From contig OZ231128.1 of assembly GCA_965153355.1 (NCBI GenBank), forward strand, positions 48,422,001-48,486,000: a DNA stretch of 64,000 bases. The letters are read 5' to 3'. Source of the DNA: Flaccisagitta enflata. Taxonomy: Eukaryota; Chaetognatha; Sagittoidea; Aphragmophora. The notes beneath the pieces were generated by a model that ran no database searches, was not told where the DNA came from, and saw only the letters and a list, made by a program, of their open reading frames with translations. Positions 1 to 12,283 of the stretch are shown one piece after another. Position 1 is the stretch's first letter, and each line of letters opens with the position of its first letter. The translations under genes and the position numbers were made by a program.

Positions 1-505
1 TGTACAGTTTGACTGTCAGTGTATCTGTCAGGATCCGTTACTGCAGGATGTTAATGGAGTTTTATTGCCATTTGACGCGGATGCTACTGAGGCCAAAAAA
101 ATATTGTCTTAAGCCTAGATAGACCTTGATATTTTTGCTGTATCCCAACCAAAAATCATTGTTTCATCAATTCGGTCCGTCCATTTGCATATCGGTCAGT
201 CACACACTCTGTAATTTTCGTCATCTCCTTGATGTGTGAAAGTTGTGACGCACACAGTGATGTTCTCATGAACTTGTTTTCAGAAAATGAATTCAGAGTA
301 AACAAAAGCTCATGGGAATCACTGGAAAGTGAAAAGAGAAAAGCGGCTGATCGCCAACAACTCTCTTTCACATTTGCATACTTATATGCAATTGCGCCAG
401 CAAAAGAAAAATCGCAAACACAATTGTGTTGGCAGGAGAGGCTATGACTCGCATCTTTATTGTGCTGAAACTGCTAATCCCGGCTGACCGAACGGCCAAC
501 TGAAA
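1..505. other. Unannotated AT-rich flank
   Basis: I see no recognisable gene in this stretch. Short open frames on both strands (about 70 codons) overlap each other and show no domain, splice context or composition that would single one out. Confidence 0.5.
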
Positions 506-920
506 CGAAGAAGAAGAAGAAGAAGAAGAAGAAGAAGAAGAAGAAGAAGAAGAAGAAGAAGAAGAAGAAGAAGAAGAAGAAGAAGAAGAAGAGGAAGAGG
601 AAGAGGAAGAGGAAGAAGAAGAAGAAGAAGGAGAAGAAGAGAGAGAAGAAAGAAGAAGAAGGAGAAGGAGAAGAGGAAGAAGGAGAAAAAGGAGAAGAAG
701 AAGAAGAAAGAAAAGGAAGAAGAGAAAAGAAGAAGGAGAGAAGAGAAGAAGAAGAAGAAGAGAAGAAGAAGAAGAAGAAGAAGGAGAGAGAAGAAGAAGA
801 AGAAAAGAAGAAAAGAAGATGAAGAAGATGAAGAAGATGAAGAAGAAGAAGAAGAAGAAGAAGAAGAAGAAGAAGAAGAAGAAGAAGAAGAAGAAGAAGA
901 AGAAGAAGAAGAAGAAGAAG
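506..920. repeat. Imperfect (GAA)n purine tract
   Basis: The plus strand is almost entirely purine for over 400 bases. Cleaner (GAA)n blocks lie at about 506-592 and 836-918, with GGA/GAGA-interrupted sequence between them. The Leu/Ser/Phe or poly-Lys frames through it are translations of the repeat, not genes. Confidence 0.95.
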
Positions 921-1045
921 GAGGAGGCCTGCGACAGTAGGGAACAATGCCGTTTACTTTGCTACCCTTGTTGCGCGCGGATAGGCAGGGGCAGTGACGA
1001 TCCTAGCTCATCAAGCAGTTGGGTAAGGGTAGTTCAGTAATGCTG

Positions 1046-1285
1046 AGGGCGTGTTTCAAGTGAAGATGAAAAACGCGTTTAATCCCATTGAACGCATTTA
1101 CAACGTGAACACATATTCAAGAATTTCAACTGTCCCACAAGGGAGTGAGCAAAGTGAGTGAGCGATCCCGTGAACAGAGCGAGAAAGCGAAATTTGCGTG
1201 GCAATGTGGAGCGCTGCATAGCGAGGGAGCGGAGTGAGCAGTGCGAGCGAAGGAACATAGCGAGCGACCAAGTGACCTGTTAACA
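1046..1285 (-). mobile_element. Family D element, copy 1 (one end lost)
   Basis: This is an inverted copy of the 249-bp element at 2090-2338. It shares the GTTTC terminal region, the ACGCGTTT block, the TGTCCCACAAGGGAGTGAG segment and a degenerate tract of GAGCGA/GAGTGA repeats. The distal end stops near GTTAAC where a family B copy begins, so the second terminal repeat is missing. No coding capacity. Confidence 0.8.
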
Positions 1286-1595
1286 AGCCCGACCGGGCAA
1301 CGATGCGTCCGGGCTGTGTCTCAGCGTGTATTGATCATGTGACATATGTAGGGAGAGACAGATGGACGAACAGACGGGTGAAAATACTCTCAAAACATCT
1401 GGTTGATCATTTGTTTCAGTGTAGGATCTCACCGAGGCCAAAAACTGCCGAGCAACGCGGTTTTTGCACAGGCGTAACGGACCGACCAACCGACGGACGG
1501 ACGGACCGACGGACGGACGGACGGACGGACGGACGGACGGACGGACAGACCCTCTTATAGAGATGCGTTCCTGACTGACGCATCTAAAAACGCGG
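1281..1595 (+). mobile_element. Family B copy (GATGCG subfamily)
   Basis: It opens with AACAA then a GCCC-GACC-GGGC hairpin. The internal motif GATGCGTC follows, then a (GACG/GGAC)n tetranucleotide core at about 1490-1545. The 3' hairpin has arms AGATGCGT and ACGCATCT and ends in CTAAAAA. Common family B copies use arms AGTCGCG/CGCGACT, so both arms and the internal motif have changed together here. Non-coding. Confidence 0.75.
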
Positions 1596-1765
1596 TTGTC
1601 TCCGACTAGAAACGCCCCGTAAGAACGCCCCAAAAACGCCAAAAAGCCAAATTTTATCATACAACAAATGGACCAACAGACCAACCAACCACATCACCAA
1701 CCAACCACATAACCAACCAAAAGACAGACTGATTTTGGAATCGCGTTGCACGCGACTTAAACGGG
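1596..1765 (+). mobile_element. Family B copy, degenerate
   Basis: A run of CAACCAAC/CAGACC repeats is followed by a terminal hairpin AATCGCG-TTGCA-CGCGACTTAA. The left end is poorly preserved. Non-coding. Confidence 0.55.
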
Positions 1766-2085
1766 AAAAAGAGAAGACAAAAATGAGGAAAACGAAAACC
1801 AATACAATCAGGCATATTCATAGTATCGCTCATAGTCAGCAGTACCCTTTTCCCTGCTTAGAGTGATCAAGTGAGATAGGGGCTTGAAAGCGGTAGGGGT
1901 CCATAAAGGGTTAATGACTTTTAGACCACAGACGCCAAATTCCAGACGTTCCGAGAGGGCCTTTATCATTGAAGCTGGATGGTTTATATGAGGCCAGGGA
2001 AGGCTAACTTTTAAGAGCTAATTTCAGGGGTGAGAGTGCAAAAACTAGGCCTGATAGTGCTCACAACAGACGGATCGAAGGACAG
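1766..2085. other. No feature recognised
   Basis: Mixed unique sequence without an open frame, splice pattern or repeat that I can support. Confidence 0.4.
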
Positions 2086-2089
2086 ATAG

Positions 2090-2338
2090 GGGGCGTCTCT
2101 AGTCAGAGACAATCACGTTTTTAACGGGCCACTCGCTCGCTCGCTATGTTTGTTCGCTCGCACCACACTCCGCTCACTCGCTACGCAGCGCTCCGCTTCG
2201 CTACGCTCGCTGTGCTTGCTCGCACTGTTCACAGGCTCACTCCCTCATGGGAAGGTTGAAATTCATAAAAATGTGTTCACGCTGTATACGCGTTTCACAG
2301 GAACAAACAAGTTTTTCATCTTCACTAGAAACACGCCC
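2090..2338 (+). mobile_element. Family D element, copy 2 (complete)
   Basis: A 249-bp non-coding element flanked by ATAG on both sides (2086-2089 and 2339-2342). Its ends are imperfect inverted repeats of about 14 bp, GGGGCGTCTCTAGT on the left matched by ACTAGAAACACGCCC on the right. The interior carries CGCTCGCTCACT-type repeats and an ACGCGTTTCAC segment. A second full copy at 39959-40206 has nearly the same length (248 bp) and its own 4-bp duplication. The superfamily is not assigned. Confidence 0.85.
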
Positions 2339-2590
2339 ATAGAAGGCCAGACGTTGAAAGGACATTGGCACGTTCAGGAGTAGAAATCGAGGAAGGGGAT
2401 TTTTATCTCTTGCCAACACAAATTGTTTAGTAGCAGGATAAACACTTGATGATGGTGAACGGACCAGAATCTTTGTCTCTCTGTGTCTGTCGCACGGGAT
2501 TCCGTCTATCACTCTATCACTGTCTCAGTCTGAGTTCCAGTCTCGGTCTTTGTCTCGGTCTTTGTCTCTGTCTCTGTCCCTGTCTCTCTG

Positions 2591-2596
2591 TCTCTT

Positions 2597-2684
<88 letters not shown>
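2591..2684. repeat. (CT)n microsatellite
   Basis: Near-perfect CT dinucleotide tract with TGTCTC-type degenerate repeats on its 5' side from about 2520. Confidence 0.97.
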
Positions 2685-2689
2685 CATAT

Positions 2690-3264
2690 CCTGTTAATTT
2701 GGCCCCTTCTTTCTCAACTTCTTGGCCCCCTTTCAAGAAGGGTCGTTGTCGGAGAGGAGAACCGGATCGTTCAAAGGGAGCCGGGGGGAACCTAGATTGT
2801 ACGAAATTCATTTTTTTGTTTTAAATCTTTTGTTCAATCGTCCTTTCATTTTCATGCAGATCACTACTCAACCCGCTGTCGCAGGAATTGAAGAGTGACT
2901 CTAGAGAGTAATTCCACTTCAGTAGATAAGACTGCATTGACTTCTTTTCCGAAGGAGGATTCGCACTTCAGTGACTAAACCATTCTTAACAAAGTTTAAG
3001 GGCAAAAGAATATGTCAGATGTTGTTGTTAGCTCTGATGCATTGTTAACATTTGCATTATGTCTCACAAATGCTTACCCACCTATTGCAGTTCCAGCATT
3101 TTTTTTCGAGACGGAGGGGAGGAGGAAGAAGAGACCTCGCACAGAATTTGCACAAAATTTTAATCAAGACTAGAGTCTAGTGGTTACACCCTGCTGTGTG
3201 CTGAACGTCTAAAACGGCTGATTCGCGGCTCGAGGGGCTGATTTGAGGCCTGAATGAGCGGAGA

Positions 3265-3265
<1 letters not shown>
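2690..3265. other. No feature recognised
   Basis: Between two dinucleotide tracts. A TTTTCATGCAG acceptor-like site near 2860 is followed by a short open stretch, but no donor, conserved frame or partner exon is evident. Confidence 0.4.
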
Positions 3266-3350
<85 letters not shown>

Positions 3351-3370
3351 GTTAGAGAAAGAGAGAGACA
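3266..3370. repeat. (GA)n microsatellite
   Basis: Near-perfect GA tract to about 3341, then a degraded GACA/GAGAAA tail. Confidence 0.97.
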
Positions 3371-3575
3371 AAGAGAAAGACAACAAGGCCGGATACACGG
3401 CCATCAGTTGCGGACATGTGCAGGGGCGGACAAGTGCGGAATATCATTACTCAACACCGCTGCTTCGCACATTTCCCATTGTTTATCCACCTTATTCAAT
3501 TTTTTTTTCTTTTTAATGAATTAACGACAACGTGTACTTTTTTAATTAGCGCAAGAGCATCTTACCATGTCCATG

Positions 3576-3576
<1 letters not shown>

Positions 3577-3655
<79 letters not shown>
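3577..3655. repeat. (CT)n microsatellite
   Basis: Perfect CT dinucleotide tract of nearly 80 bases. Confidence 0.97.
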
Positions 3656-3657
<2 letters not shown>

Positions 3658-3977
3658 GCGCTTCTTTTTCTTTTTTAGGGCCAGTCCTCATAGGTTACTT
3701 TTCTTTCTTTCATTTTTCTTCTTTTTTAAGCCCCTTTCGAGCATGTTGATACCTTATTCTGACCTCTTCTGACCTCAGATGAAATTCATACATGAAAGAA
3801 TTTTTGATGAATCTCTGCTTAGTGTGAAAGCCGGAATTCTATCTTTCCTTGTTTGGGTTAGACACTCTCGGCTCCACAGTCTACTTACAACTTTTCTATT
3901 TATGAGTTACTGCCTTAAACCACTTTAAGAAATTGCCATTGCTATCTTAGAGCCACAATGACCTCTGCTTCCATTCT

Positions 3978-4295
<318 letters not shown>

Positions 4296-4420
4296 TATCT
4301 CCTCTCCCAATTTTCATATTGTTTTCCGGTCGGGAGAGCCGAGCTAACTTTTGACCGTTGTGCAAACATTGGTTCCGTGTGAACCAAGAAGAAAAAAAAG
4401 AAAGATAAAAGAAAATGGCC

Positions 4421-4912
4421 GCAAAAGCGTTAGATGGTCAGCGGCACCCGTGCCCTGCTCAAGTAGGTTGTAGTCAAAGTTGAGGGTGGGAGCAGGGTAG
4501 CGGCCCCGAAGGGGTCGATGACCTATGCTTGCACACATATGGGGAATTTTTTCCTGCCTCTTCTCCTTCTTCTTCTTCTCCTCCACACCCCCCTTCCCCC
4601 AGCCTCCAGGCCCATATCTTAGCCTCAAGGCCAATATCCCAGCCACGAGGCCCAAATCCCAGTCTTGAGGCCCAAATCCCTTGAGGCTAGAATTTGGGCC
4701 TTGGGGTTGGGATTTGGGCTTTGGGGTAGGAATTTGGGCCACAAGACTAGGATTTGGGCCTCGAGGCTGGGATATAGGCCTCGAGGCTAAGACAAGGGTC
4801 TGGAGGCTGGGGGGAGGGGGAGTACAAAGAAGAAGGAGGAGGAGGAAAAAATTCCGCATATGTGTGAAAGCATAGGTCATCGGCCCCTTTGGGGCCGCTG
4901 CCCAAAAAGGAA
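4421..4912 (+). mobile_element. Family A copy 1
   Basis: The left arm starts GCAAAAGCGTTAGATGGTCAG, has CCCTGCTC pairing with GAGCAGGG, then GGCCCCGAAGGGGTC and CCTATGC hairpin segments. The core (about 4595-4810) is a roughly 20-bp minisatellite built on GGCCCAAATCCCAGCCT. Midway it flips to the reverse complement. The right arm (from about 4850) is an inverted copy of the inner arm and stops at CTGCCCAAAAAGG. Non-coding. Confidence 0.85.
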
Positions 4913-4999
4913 AAAACCTTTGATGTTCCAAGAGTGGGTAAATGGAAAGGAGAACAAAACAAGGCCATCGGTAAAATGCTAGGACATTGAATCACTTCG

Positions 5000-5853
<854 letters not shown>

Positions 5854-6009
5854 TCATCTTCATATCCCGGCACACACAGACACTGTGATAATATCGTCTC
5901 CCACACATCACTGAGCCCGAATCACCTCTTGACCACGGATGGGATGTTTATCTTTTTTCCCTCCTTCATGTATAGTCTCATTTATTCGTCTTCTTTTTTT
6001 TTCACTGCC

Positions 6010-6090
6010 AGTGCCGCCGCTGCCGCCGCTGCCGCCGCTGCCGCCGCTGCCGCCGCTGCCGCCCTTGCCGCCGCTGCCGCCTCAGCCGCC
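6010..6090. repeat. (GCCGCT)n / GCC-rich repeat
   Basis: A GC-rich trinucleotide/hexanucleotide run in an otherwise AT-rich area. It would encode poly-Ala or poly-Pro/Leu, but no start, domain or splice context supports a gene. Confidence 0.85.
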
Positions 6091-6170
6091 TCTGTCGGCT
6101 TTGTTTAACTGCTTGTGCGCGTGGAGACGCCGCAGTCCTTCCGCTTTAACCGCCGCACTGCCCTCCAAAC

Positions 6171-6485
6171 TATTAGAAACTAATTGATAGATGGCGCAAA
6201 AAGCGTTCCACAGTGAATTATTAGAAACTAATTGATAGATGGCGCAAAAAGAGTTCCACAGTGCATCAATTTTAGCTGCTGCATTGTTTGTCAATTCAAT
6301 TTCTTAATGCTGGGAATGGATATATATGATATAGAACAAAAACTTGTTTTCACTAAACCTTATCTGAGACTTCTGGAAATGCCGAATTGCTCCTGCTCTA
6401 GCCGTATCACTATCCTTCAAATCATTTGTTAGATGCAAATAGAGTTCAACGGTGCATCTATTTTGGCGGCTGCAAAGTTTGCCAC
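6171..6485 (-). repeat. 57-bp tandem duplication plus diverged third copy
   Basis: Two adjacent units share ATTAGAAACTAATTGATAG and GGCGCAAAAAG. A diverged relative lies at about 6430-6485. On the minus strand all three can be read as related peptides (AAAKIDA-x-x-NS), but stops surround them and no gene is evident. Confidence 0.6.
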
Positions 6486-6489
6486 TTTA

Positions 6490-7070
6490 TATATGTGATC
6501 AAATCTGCACTCTTTGGCAAATTGAACATACCCTCGTTTGATTTCAGCGCACCGTGACCATTGCTTCAGACAGATTCAATCTAAACAATTTACAACCTCG
6601 ATTAGAGTCTCCTTGACTTGAGTCTAATCCATTCCCAAACGAGACGAGATTGACCACCTACTGCAAACATTCTCTCTCTTTGCTGAATTTAAGCGACCGA
6701 TGGACCGACGGACCGACCGATCAACCGGGTGACCTGGTTGACCTCGAGACGCCCCGTTTGCCAACGCCACTTCATCATTGGACCGCCTGTGAAGCGGCAG
6801 TGAAATGCGAAAACAACTGGAAAACAAGGCTCAGTGAAAGGAAAGGCTTCGGAACGTAGTACGAAGCATGCGATCAGTGATGGGATCAATTCAATTACGC
6901 TCTGATCTGTATATGCAGTAGTATATGGTATCCATCATCATCATCTTCATTTTCATCATCGACATCATAATCAGTACTACTGTGATAACTTCCACTTCTA
7001 ACTATGATGATATTAGCTCTTGTCTTTAGTATGAGCACAACCTTTACTTGTCTTTTTTGTCTTTATATAG
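6490..7070. other. No gene recognised
   Basis: It contains a short GACCGACGG tetranucleotide patch near 6700-6725 that resembles the family B core, and an ATCATC-rich stretch near 6930. Nothing else is supportable. Confidence 0.4.
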
Positions 7071-7180
7071 GGCTGCTATAATCTCGGTGAGCTATGATAG
7101 AGCTGCTATAATACCGGTTGTGCTATAATGGGCCTTGCTATTTCCGAGCCTGCTATTTTGGAGGCTGCTATTTTTGAAGC
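7071..7180. repeat. Degenerate GCTGCTATAAT minisatellite
   Basis: Five to six units of roughly 20-28 bp share GCTATAAT or GCTATTT, directly before a family A element. Confidence 0.6.
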
Positions 7181-7199
7181 GCTTTAATTTCCGGCACCC

Positions 7200-7843
7200 C
7201 TTTTTGGGCAGCGGCCCCGAAGGGGGCGATGACCTATGCTTTCACACATATGGGGAATTTTCTCCTCCTTCTCCTTCTTCTTCTCCGTCCGTTCCCCCCC
7301 CCCTGGACTCAAATCCCAGCTTCCAGGCCCAAATCCCTGCCTTGCGGCCCAAATCCCAACCTGGAGGCCCAGGTCCTAGCCTGGAGGCCCAAATTCCAAC
7401 CTGGAGGCCCAAATCCCAACCTTGAGGCCAAAACCTCAGCCTTGAGGATAAAATCCCAGCCTGGATGCCCAAATCCCAGCATCCAGACCCAAATCCCAGC
7501 CTCAAGGCACAAATCCCAGCCGCAAGGCCAAAATCCCAGCCTCCAGGCCCAAATCCCAGCCTCCAGGCCAAAATCTCAGCCTCCAGGCCTAAATCTCAGC
7601 CTCCAGGCCCAAATCCCAGCCTCCAGGCCCAAATCCCAGCCTCAAGGCCCAATTCCCAGCCTTGAGGCCCAAATCCTAGCCTCCAGGCCCAAATCTCAAT
7701 TGCCAGAAGGAGAAAATTCTCCATATGTGTAAAAGCATAGGTCATCGACCCCTTCGGGGCCGCTGCCCTGCTCCCTTAACTTCAAGCACAACCTACCTAA
7801 GCAGGGCACGGGTACCGCTGACCATCTAACGCTTTTGCGACTA
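7200..7843 (-). mobile_element. Family A copy 2
   Basis: The short arm is on the left, starting TTTTTGGGCAGCGGCCCC. The core is about 20 units of a roughly 20-bp minisatellite (GCCTCCAGGCCCAAATCCCA type, 7310-7700). The long arm is on the right, ending CTAACGCTTTTGCGACTATT. All four hairpin segments described under the findings are intact in the right arm. The proline/serine-rich open frame through it is the minisatellite. Confidence 0.9.
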
Positions 7844-8044
7844 TTTCACTTCTTGTTGCACATGTCATATTTGCTTTAAACAGATAAACAGATCGGCTGC
7901 TGATTCACAGATGGCCAACTCATAAAATCGCTTGAAGTGAGTCGAGAGGAAAGTTGTAAACAATTGATGGGATGTGGTTCACAAGAAGTAGAGTAATTGG
8001 ATTTCTAATGAAGAGGAGTGGAAGCAGAAAAAACAAAACCCGCT

Positions 8045-8195
8045 CGAGGAAACGATGTGTCCGGACTGATTCACGGACCGACAGACGGACCGACAGACGG
8101 ACCAACGGACGGACCAAAGGAAGGACAGATAGATGGATGGATGGAGGGACGGTCGGACCCTCTTGTAGAGAGAGAACGCATCTAAAAAACGGTTT
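8045..8195 (+). mobile_element. Family B copy (GATGCG subfamily)
   Basis: Resembles the 1281-1595 copy: GATGTGTCCGGAC, a (GACGGACC)n core at about 8075-8155, then GACCCTCTTGTAGAG and GCATCTAAAAAA. The left arm of the terminal hairpin has decayed. Confidence 0.7.
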
Positions 8196-8199
8196 CAAC

Positions 8200-8820
8200 T
8201 AGGAGAAATTAGTTCGATCTTACATGAGTTTTTAGTTTTCATTGCATCGGAATACCTAGAACTATCGTCCCGACTAACTGTAATTGATCTAACACTTGAA
8301 AATATTCATGTACATGTAATGAATGATTCGATTTTTCTTCGAGTGAACTTGATCTGAAGTTCAATCATAGATTGGCTGCTTGCTAGATGAAATAGTTGTT
8401 TGGTCGGTTTATTTCTAGTTGGCATACATTCTATTTGTTGGTCGTTAGCTTGTTGATTTTCCGGTTTGTTTGTTCTGTCTGTTTGTTGGATGGTTTGTTG
8501 TATGGTATGGAGTATTTTTTCCAAAGTAGGGTTATGGAAGAAAAAAAACTTCCACGTCGTAAAAGCAGACAGTAGGTCACTTTGGGCCATCAGTCAGCAC
8601 AACCAAAAAAGACTATAGAAAAAAATTGGAACAAAATTGAAGTGGCCAAAAGATGATGTATTCTTGGTCAGTGCGAGGGAAGGGAAAGGAAGTAACCAAA
8701 TCCTATTTTTGGCAACAAAATTGTCTCATTCTTTTCCTCTTTCTTTTTTCTCGCCTTCTTTTCTTCTTTTTTTTTAGCTTTTGCTGGTGATATTTTTTTT
8801 CGCTTTATGCCCCATCTTTT
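8200..8820. other. No feature recognised
   Basis: AT-rich sequence with a GTTTGTT-rich patch near 8400-8510. No gene can be supported. Confidence 0.4.
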
Positions 8821-8825
8821 CGCCT

Positions 8826-9095
8826 TTTTGGGCAGCGGCCCCGAAGGGGTCGATGACCTATGCTTTCACACATATGGGGAATTTTCTCCTCCTTCTCCTT
8901 CTTCTTCGTACCCCCCCTCCTCCAGCCTCCAGGCCCATATCTCAGCCTGGAGGCCCATATCCCAGCCTGGAGGCCCAAATCCCAGTCTTGAGGCTCAAAT
9001 CCCACCCTCAAGGCCCAAATCTCAACCCCAAGGCCCAGATCCCACTCTCTAGGGATATGGGCCTTCAGTCCGTTCGGGGTCGTAGCCAGGTTGAA
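8826..9095 (-). mobile_element. Family A copy 3 (one arm degraded)
   Basis: Left short arm TTTTGGGCAGCGGCCCCGAA, then about six minisatellite units (8925-9050). The right arm survives only as a scrambled GTCCGTTCGGGGTCG piece. Confidence 0.8.
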
Positions 9096-9164
9096 AAGTG
9101 GTAAACGAGCGTTTTAGATACCTTTTGTGTGTTTGAGTGTGGGGGGTGGGTTGGGGTGTGGGTG

Positions 9165-9240
9165 GGTGATGGACGCCTCTGCCCACCCGTCCGAAATGAT
9201 ATTGTGAACTCACGTCACTTGTTTACAGCACATTTACTCT
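9165..9240 (-). mobile_element. Family B end fragment (GTGA hairpin subtype)
   Basis: CTGCCCACCCGTCCG followed by GTGAACTCACGTCAC and TTGTT. The hairpin arms are GTGA/TCAC instead of the usual GCCG/CGGC. Matches 37940-38000. Confidence 0.6.
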
Positions 9241-9535
9241 CTCTTGCTAAACCATTTGAATCATCAACTTGCTTGTCTGCTTTTTAAAATCAAGACTACC
9301 CACACACCAGTCAACTTCTATTACTAAACTAGATTATTGCTTACAAGCCATGATTCCCCAACTGAGCTCTGTCAGTCTGATTGTCTCCCTTTACATTCCT
9401 TATGTACTAAACATTTTTTGCTTCCATCGGTACAACTCGCCTTCTTGTCTTCTTCCTTTGTTTTGTTTTCCTCTGTTTCGTCATTTGTTTCATTCCTCCT
9501 TCAATTAGTTTTTTGATTCTTTATCTCAATCTTTC
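9241..9535. other. No feature recognised
   Basis: AT-rich, pyrimidine-biased unique sequence before a dinucleotide tract. Confidence 0.4.
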
Positions 9536-9697
<162 letters not shown>

Positions 9698-9817
9698 CAT
9701 ATCTCGTCCTTCCCAACTTTCTGGTTGGGAGATTTTCTTGCCTTCGCCTTCTTGCCGGCATTTTTGTTGCGGCAGGTGAGTTTTGTCTTCCATATTTAGC
9801 AATGAAGGAGGTAGAGA

Positions 9818-10000
9818 ATGAGGGAGAAGGTGAGGAAAAGAAGGAGGAAGAGACAGAGGAAGAGGAAGAGACAGGAAGAGAATGAGCGAGAGGAGGAGGA
9901 GGAGGAGGAAGAAGCGAAGGAGAAAAAGAAGACACATTACCATATCGATGGAGAAGGTCAAATTGATGTTGAACTCGACGATAGAAGGGCTAAATGGAAG
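9818..10000 (+). CDS. Weak candidate exon, Arg/Glu-rich then ordinary coding-like
   Basis: An open frame begins in a purine repeat (Arg/Lys/Glu runs). From about 9918 it becomes non-repetitive, with residues HYHIDGEGQIDVELDDRRAK. It is followed by AAG then a GTAACA donor-like site at 10001. I do not recognise the product. The charged front part may simply be repeat, and no acceptor or neighbouring exon was found, so this is a guess that transcript data could confirm. Confidence 0.2.
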
Positions 10001-10045
10001 GTAACAGAGAAAATTCCTGTCTCCTCATGCATATTCGGCTCTTGA

Positions 10046-10660
10046 AATCTTGCATCAGATGTTTTGAGAAGGAAAAGTTGCTTTTTGCCACTAAAAAGTT
10101 TACCTTTCGAATCCAATAGTGGATTTCATGAAAGATGTATGGTGCAAAAATTTAGAGTGAAGTTATTCATCATGCCACCTCCCATCCGCAAATTGGTTAC
10201 CCTTCAATCACTCTCCAACATAATTACCATGTTTTTACCGCGTTAGACGTTGCTTCGGAATCATCTTAGTTATGTGAATTGCCCTATTATAGAGATGGGA
10301 GGACGCAATCAGAAAGAAACTAGTCCTTTTTGAGCGCAGAGATGAATTTCCTTATGAACGTTCCCCCTCCCCTTCCCGAGACAGCCCCAATTCAGCGTGC
10401 TGAGGCTGGAAATATAGCCTCTGGAAATTGAAATAAGTCTTCTCAAGACTAAAATTGGACCCTGTCATTCCTTAATTCCATCTCATGCCGTGGATTCTCA
10501 GAAGGCTGGTTTATTCAAATCACCATCTTCATCATGACTGTCACCCCATCTCTCTAATGTCTAAATGCCGTCGGAAATACAACGATATTTTGGAGTGGCC
10601 CGTTTTTATTCCAGTTCTAAATTCGCGGTTGAACGAATCTATGATTGATCTGAATCTCTG
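10046..10660. other. No feature recognised
   Basis: Unique-looking sequence without supportable gene structure. Confidence 0.4.
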
Positions 10661-10665
10661 CCATG

Positions 10666-10666
<1 letters not shown>

Positions 10667-10757
<91 letters not shown>
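10667..10757. repeat. (CT)n microsatellite
   Basis: Perfect CT tract of about 90 bases. Confidence 0.97.
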
Positions 10758-10759
<2 letters not shown>

Positions 10760-10864
10760 GGACGCGCCACCAAAATGTCACAAGCTCTCTGCCCTCTTCA
10801 TTCTTTCACTTTTCTTTTTTATCCACTATTCGAACATTTCCTCTACTCTTAACCATTTTTTCTT

Positions 10865-10905
10865 TTCTCCCTTTCTTTCTTTTTTCTCTCTTTCTTTCTT
10901 TCTTC

Positions 10906-10988
<83 letters not shown>

Positions 10989-11400
10989 TTTCTTCGTTCG
11001 TTTGTTTGTTTGTTTGTTTGTTTGTTTGTTTGTTTGTTTGTTTGTTTGTTTGTTTGTTTGTTTCTTTCATTCATTCATTCATTCATTCATTCATTCATTC
11101 ATTCATTCATTCATTCATTCATTCATTCATTCATTCATTCATCATTCATTCATTCATTCATTCATTCATTCGTCCATCCATTCGTTCATTCATTCATTCT
11201 TTTATTCATTTATTCATTCATTCATTCATTCATTCATTCATTCATTCATTCATTCATTCATTCATTCATTCATTCATTCATTCATTCTTTCTTTCTTTCT
11301 TTTTCTTTGTTTCTTTTCTTTTTTTTTTCTTTCTTTCACTCTTTCTTTCTTTGTTTCTTTCTTTGTTTGTTTTTTTCTGTTTTCTTTCTTTCTTTATTTC
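10865..11400. repeat. Four-part tetranucleotide array (CTTT)-(GTTT)-(ATTC)-(CTTT)
   Basis: Consecutive blocks: TTTC about 10880-10990, GTTT about 10998-11063, ATTC about 11067-11287 with small interruptions, then degenerate TTTC to about 11400. The blocks differ by single bases from one another. The Phe/Ser/His-rich frames of over 300 codons are repeat translations. Confidence 0.97.
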
Positions 11401-11460
11401 ATCCTTTCTCCATTTCCTCCTTATCTTTCCCCTTCCTATCTTTTTCCCAAAGACTACTCA

Positions 11461-11602
11461 TTTTTAGTCGCGGACACGCGACACTATAAGCCACTTTTCG
11501 GTTGGTCCGTCAGTCTGTCGGTCCATCGGTCCGTTGGTAACAAAGGCACTTTTTCGAGTTTTTCCGCTCCTGCCCACCCATCACGACTAATGCTGTATAC
11601 AT
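11461..11602 (+). mobile_element. Family B copy, divergent
   Basis: TTTTT then hairpin AGTCGCG-GACA-CGCGACA, a GTCCGTCAG/TCGGTCC core, and GCTCCTGCCCACCCATCACGA at the far end. The far hairpin is degraded to GCTGTATAC. Confidence 0.8.
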
Positions 11603-11624
11603 GGATCTTCCTTTCTTTTCTTTC

Positions 11625-11625
11625 T

Positions 11626-11689
<64 letters not shown>

Positions 11690-11691
11690 TT
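11625..11691. repeat. (TTTC)n microsatellite
   Basis: Perfect TTTC tetranucleotide tract. Confidence 0.97.
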
Positions 11692-11759
11692 TGCAGCAGC
11701 CCGAAGGTGTGTCTGTAAACAAGGACTTTGTTCGTTTATCCGTTAAATCGTTGTCCCCC

Positions 11760-12283
11760 TCCTCAAGGCTCAAATCCCAGCCTCAGAATCAATCCCAGCC
11801 TCAAGGCTCAAATCCCAGCCTTGACTCAAATCTGAGGCTCAAATCCCAGCTTTGTGGCTCAAATCCGAGCCTCCAGGCACAATCCCCTCCTAAGGGTCAA
11901 ATCCCAGCCTCAGGGCTCAAATCCCAGCCTCAGGGCTCAAATCCCAGTCTTAAGACTCAAATCCCAGTCTTGACGCTCACATCCCAGCCTCGGGGCGCAA
12001 ATCCCAGCCTTAAGGCTCAAATCCCAGTCTTGAGGCTCAAATCCCAGCCTCAAGGCTCAAATCCCAACCCCAAGGCTGAAATTCCAACCCGGAGGCCAAA
12101 TTCCAGCCTCAAGGCTCAAATCCCAGCCTCACAGACTCAATGGAGCAGAAGCTCCCCTGTGTTCTACAGGACATCGTCCCCTTCGGGGCTGCTGCCCTGC
12201 TTACCATCACCAACATTTATCAACATACAGAGCAGGGCAACGGGTATCGCTGACCACATATTGCCCTTGGGCGACTGGTTTCT
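11760..12283 (-). mobile_element. Family A copy 4 (left arm missing)
   Basis: The core minisatellite (11760-12140, GGCTCAAATCCCAGCCT type) leads into a right arm of the CCTGTGTTCTACAGG hairpin subtype. The terminal hairpin is TTGCCC-TT-GGGC instead of CGC-TTTT-GCG. No left arm is recognisable; the copy starts directly after the (TTTC)n tract and a short GC patch. Confidence 0.8.

Noticed and set aside
474-947. 157-codon Leu/Phe/Ser frame
   Set aside because: Translation of a (GAA)n tract; all frames of the repeat are open.
7229-7732. Pro/Ser/Gln-rich 167-codon frame resembling a low-complexity secreted protein
   Set aside because: The 20-21-bp minisatellite core of a family A element; similar frames occur in many copies on either strand.
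10485-11718. Frames of over 330 codons rich in Phe, Leu, His, Ser
   Set aside because: Tetranucleotide repeats read in different frames.
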